Below, piece after piece: positions 32,636 through 35,126 of a DNA stretch of 35,126 nucleotides. The notes under the pieces were generated by a model. The model worked only from the letters and a program-made list of their open reading frames with translations, did no database searches and was not told the origin of the DNA. Origin of the DNA: Shinella sp. SUS2 (GTDB taxonomy: Bacteria > Pseudomonadota > Alphaproteobacteria > Rhizobiales > Rhizobiaceae). The number at the start of each line of letters is the position of its first letter. Within the stretch, counting starts at the first letter, position 1. The stretch lies in NCBI RefSeq assembly GCF_001262505.1, contig NZ_KQ410755.1:1-35126 (forward strand), in the 5' to 3' direction. The position numbers and the translations under genes are program-made.

Positions 32636-34192
32636 ATGGGCCATTCGCTCAGATCGTCGACGCTCGTCCCTCGCGGCTTTATAGTCGACAATACAGCCAT
32701 TGATGACGACGTCATGTTGATCGCAGTCCGGCCGACGAGCAAAGCAAGCTTTTGCCCAATCTGTGGAACAAGGTCGGAACGAATCCACAGTCGATATCAA
32801 CGACGCCTGGCTGACCTGCCCTTGGTGGGAAAGCCCGTTCGGCTTGTCATTGAAGCGCGCCGGTTCCACTGCGATGCACTGCTATGCGGTCGGCGAATCT
32901 TCGCCGAGCGCTTCGACGGAGACATTCTCGCGCCTTCGGCGCGGCGAACCGCCAGGCTTGACCACATCGTCCATCATCTCGGACTTGCACTGGGTGGCAG
33001 GCCAGCGGCCACCTTTGCCAAAAGGCTGATGTTGCCGGTCAGCAACGATACGCTGCTGCGCGTCGTGCGGCGACGCGGCAGTCCGCGCTTTGTCCCACCC
33101 ACCTTGATCGGTATCGTCGACTGGGCGTGGCGACGAAATCAACGCTATGGGACCATCATCTGCGATCTGGAACGGCGCAAAACCATTGCTCTCCTGTCGG
33201 ATCGGGAGCCGTCGACGGCCCAGGCCTGGCTCTCGGACCAACCTCAGATCAGCATCGTCGCTCGCGACCGCGGCGGTGGTTACGCGACGGCTGCAGCCAA
33301 GGCGTTGCCACACGCCACCCAGGTCGCTGACCGCTGGCACTTAATGGAGAACGCCAGCCGGGCATTCCTCGATGCGGTGCGCAAATCGATGCGCCAGATC
33401 CGAACTGCGATCGGAGCGGCCACGATCAACCCCGAACTGCTGACGGCCGCCGAGAGGATCCAGTACGAGGGATATCTTCGACGGGAAGACACCAACGCCG
33501 CAATTCTCGACATGGCCAAGTCCGGAGCAACAATCAAGGAGATCGTGCGCCGGACCGGATACAGTCGCGGCCTTGTCCGACGCGTACTGCGTGGTCAACG
33601 TTCGGATGTCTTCCGCGTCCGTGAGAACTCGCTTGAACTCTACCTGCCCTGGCTTGACGCTCAATGGACGGCCGGAAACCGGAATGGAACGGAGCTATGG
33701 CGGCAACTCAAGAGCCAAGGGTTCCGCGGCTGTCTTCGAGTTGTCACCGAGTGGGCCACACGCCGTCGAAAAGCAGAGAAGGTCGATGCGGGCGCGTTGA
33801 GCCGAGCGCCTTCGGCCAGGACCATTGCGCGTCTCATGACCATCGGCCGCGACGACCTTTCCAAATCTGAGACCGTGACGGTTGCGGCGATTGAGGGTGG
33901 CGTGCCGCTGCTGGTTGAGGCCCGGGAAGTCATCGCCGCCTTCCAGGCCATGATCCGCAAGAAATCTCTCGCTGATCTCGATACATGGTTGGAACGCGCT
34001 CGATCGGGCTTGGTCGCCTCCTTCGCCAACGGTGTCGTTAGAGACCGAGCAGCCGTCAGCGCAGCGATCTCTTCACCATGGTCCAACGGCCAGACGGAGG
34101 GGCAGATCACCAAGCTCAAACTTGTGAAACGCCAGATGTACGGCCGCGGAAAAATTGATCTCCTCCAAGCCCGCGTCATCGGCGCGGGATAA
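32636..34192 (+). CDS. ISL3-family transposase
   Basis: About 518 residues with the ISL3 plan. An N-terminal zinc-finger-like segment (SFCPICGTRSERIHSRY and FHCDALLCGRRIF) is followed by a helix-turn-helix region (TFAKRLMLPVSNDTLLRVVR) and the DDE core with GIVDWAWRRNQRYGTIICDL, ARDRGGGYATAAAKALPHA and VADRWHLMENAS. It ends in SPWSNGQTEGQITKLKLVKR, with the catalytic Glu, then MYGRGKIDLLQARV. ATG 32636 is chosen over 32597 because AAGGA precedes it and the sequence fits family starts. The coding region is complete even though the element's left terminal repeat is interrupted. Confidence 0.92.
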   Translation: MGHSLRSSTLVPRGFIVDNTAIDDDVMLIAVRPTSKASFCPICGTRSERIHSRYQRRLADLPLVGKPVRLVIEARRFHCDALLCGRRIFAERFDGDILAPSARRTARLDHIVHHLGLALGGRPAATFAKRLMLPVSNDTLLRVVRRRGSPRFVPPTLIGIVDWAWRRNQRYGTIICDLERRKTIALLSDREPSTAQAWLSDQPQISIVARDRGGGYATAAAKALPHATQVADRWHLMENASRAFLDAVRKSMRQIRTAIGAATINPELLTAAERIQYEGYLRREDTNAAILDMAKSGATIKEIVRRTGYSRGLVRRVLRGQRSDVFRVRENSLELYLPWLDAQWTAGNRNGTELWRQLKSQGFRGCLRVVTEWATRRRKAEKVDAGALSRAPSARTIARLMTIGRDDLSKSETVTVAAIEGGVPLLVEAREVIAAFQAMIRKKSLADLDTWLERARSGLVASFANGVVRDRAAVSAAISSPWSNGQTEGQITKLKLVKRQMYGRGKIDLLQARVIGAG

Positions 34193-34249
34193 AATCCATC
34201 ACCACCAAAACTGCGTCAGAGCCAAGATTGGACGCCGATAAGGGAGGTG

Positions 34250-35049
34250 TGAACCGCCCCGGCTTTGCCGGAGACCCCAACTCGTGAGAAGTAGGGTCTA
34301 TGACAAGCAAGACGACGAACAAATTTTCTTCTGAAGTCCGCGCCCGCGCCGTTCGAATGGTGGCCGATCATGAAGCCGAACATCCTTCCCGGTGGGCGGC
34401 TGTATCTTCCATAGCGGCCAAGATCGGTTGCTCGGCGCATACGCTCAATGAATGGGTGAAGAAGGCCGAGGTCGACAGCGGCAAGCGTGCAGGTTTGCCG
34501 AGTGACGTGGCGGAGAAGATAAAGGCTTTGGAGCGGGAGAACCGGGAGCTTCGTCAGGCGAATGAGATTTTACGCAAGGCCTCTGCGTATTTTGCCCAGG
34601 CGGAGCTCGACCGCCCACTGAAGCGATGATTTCCTTCATCGATGCACACCGCTCGGTGCTCGGGGTCGAGCCGATCTGCAGGCTGCTGCCGATTGCCCCG
34701 TCCACCTACTATGAGGTCGTTGCCAAACGCACGGACGTGGACCGCCTATCGGCCCGCACCCGACGCGACATGGCCCTGAAGATCGAGATACGCCGGGTGT
34801 TCAACGAGAACTTCCAGGTCTATGGCGTGCGCAAAGTCTGGCGGCAGTTGCAGCGAGAAGGTTACGACGTTGCCCGCTGCACCGTCGCTCGGCTTATGAG
34901 AATGATGGGGCTTCAAGGCGTCATTCGCGGCAAGCCAGTCAAAACCACCGTGTCGGACAAGTCCGCTCCATGCCCGCTAGACCGGGTGAACCGACAGTTC
35001 TTCGCTCCCGCGCCGAACATGCTGTGGTTATCCGATTTCACCTATGTCG
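34250..35049 (+). mobile_element. IS3-family element, right part cut at the window end
   Basis: The left end reads TGAACCGCCCCGGCTTTGCC at 34250, a terminal sequence typical of IS3-family members of the IS51/IS407 type. orfA and most of the first half of orfB follow. At 35050 the sequence passes into the 77-bp terminal repeat, so another mobile element has inserted into orfB or the assembly jumps there. Confidence 0.75.
34300..34629 (+). CDS. IS3-family OrfA
   Basis: The 109-residue DNA-binding protein has a helix-turn-helix (EVRARAVRMVADHEAEHPSR, then AAKIGCSAHTLNEWVKKAEV) and a C-terminal leucine-zipper-like helix (KIKALERENRELRQANEILR) used for multimerisation. It ends KASAYFAQAELDRPLKR, the usual IS3 OrfA tail. 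The stop overlaps the orfB ATG (ATGA). In the wider family, OrfA and OrfB are often joined by a -1 frameshift. Here a simple coupled start is available, so both coupling and frameshifting are possible. Confidence 0.92.
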   Translation: MTSKTTNKFSSEVRARAVRMVADHEAEHPSRWAAVSSIAAKIGCSAHTLNEWVKKAEVDSGKRAGLPSDVAEKIKALERENRELRQANEILRKASAYFAQAELDRPLKR

Positions 35050-35072
35050 CTGTCCGTCGTCAAATGAACTGA
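34626..35072 (+). pseudogene. IS3-family OrfB, N-terminal half only
   Basis: The frame encodes the N-terminal part of the integrase: EPICRLLPIAPSTYYEVVAK, FQVYGVRKVWRQLQREGYDV, ARCTVARLMRMMGLQGVIRG and NMLWLSDFTYVA, which contains the first catalytic aspartate (SDFTYV). After that point the expected GFVYVAFVID-type continuation is replaced by VRRQMN read from the 77-bp terminal repeat, with a stop at 35072. The remaining Asp and Glu of the DDE triad are missing. Whether this is a real interruption by another IS or a contig-end artefact cannot be told from one window. Confidence 0.85.
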
Positions 35073-35126
35073 GACTTTTCGGGCTTTGGAAGAGCGGAGT
35101 TTCCGGCTCGGTTTGCGGGTTGATTT
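35050..35126. repeat. Right copy of 77-bp terminal inverted repeat
   Basis: This is the exact reverse complement of positions 1-77. It begins CTGTCCGTCGTCAAATGAAC at 35050, which would be the outer end of an unseen mobile element inserted in the IS3 orfB. Confidence 0.9.

Larger units (their letters stand above)
31164..34223 (+). mobile_element. ISL3-family element split by an IS1111-type insertion
   Basis: The right end reads CTGCGTCAGAGCC (34211-34223). Its inverse, GGCTCTGACGCAGTTTTGGT, matches the left sequence only if the 31176-32580 element is removed: GGCTCTGACTCA (31164-31175) then joins CTTTTGATG (32581 on). The original ISL3 element was therefore about 1655 bp, with one transposase gene at 32636-34192. 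The flanks CGTAACGG and AAGATTGG are not an 8-bp target repeat, so one side has probably been rearranged. Confidence 0.7.

Overview
The window looks like an accessory, probably plasmid-borne, segment from a Rhizobiaceae-type alphaproteobacterium. The reasons are the GC-rich coding style, tightly overlapped ABC-transporter sugar operons, and IS6, IS30, IS3, IS21, ISL3 and IS110/IS1111 relatives of the kind that crowd rhizobial plasmids. Everything here is read by eye; no database search was run.

Layout. Positions 1-7675 are a genetic scrapyard: the tail of an MFS transporter, a broken membrane hydrolase, a second MFS tail, and IS21 istB and TniB-like ATPase fragments. These are fused in frame to a decapitated TRAP transporter operon (dctP, a dctQ stub, dctM). 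A RraA-like gene follows, cut by an IS6 element, then a decapitated IS30, an IS3 tail and a 350-bp mini-element with TniA/Tn7-type ends. Positions 7676-30949 are an intact catabolic island of about 23 kb in two convergent halves. Positions 30950-35126 are mobile again: an ISL3 element whose left terminal repeat is split by an IS1111-type element, then an IS3 element cut by the window end. The two window ends are an exact 77-bp inverted repeat, most simply explained as an assembly k-mer overlap into a repeated IS.

Left half of the island (7676-18636). A LacI-family regulator is divergent from a Gfo/Idh/MocA oxidoreductase and an L-rhamnose-mutarotase-like gene. Next comes a peptide/oligosaccharide-type ABC importer (binding protein, two permeases, two ATPases) interleaved with a rhamnonate-dehydratase-like enolase-superfamily enzyme, an amidohydrolase/lactonase and a short-chain dehydrogenase. 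Two near-identical 16-bp LacI-type palindromes sit on the promoters of both transcription units. This reads as a non-phosphorylative 6-deoxyhexose (L-rhamnose-like) route fed by an oligosaccharide or glycoside importer. Its last cleavage step is not in the window.

Right half (18832-30949). A divergent, GntR-linked locus matches the published D-apiose/D-apionate logic: ribose-type ABC importer, D-apiose dehydrogenase (ApsD-like), D-apionate lactonase (ApnL-like), D-apionate oxidoisomerase (ApnO-like), a DUF1537 kinase (OiaK-like) and a RuBisCO-like protein (RLP) for 3-oxo-isoapionate-4-phosphate. Apiose and rhamnose are adjacent sugars in rhamnogalacturonan-II side chains and in some plant glycosides. 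Their side-by-side catabolic operons suggest an island for scavenging plant cell-wall or glycoside sugars. The apiose pathway itself is described. Its pairing with the LacI/oligosaccharide-importer operon, the RLP subtype, and several mobile-element structures are the parts worth following up.
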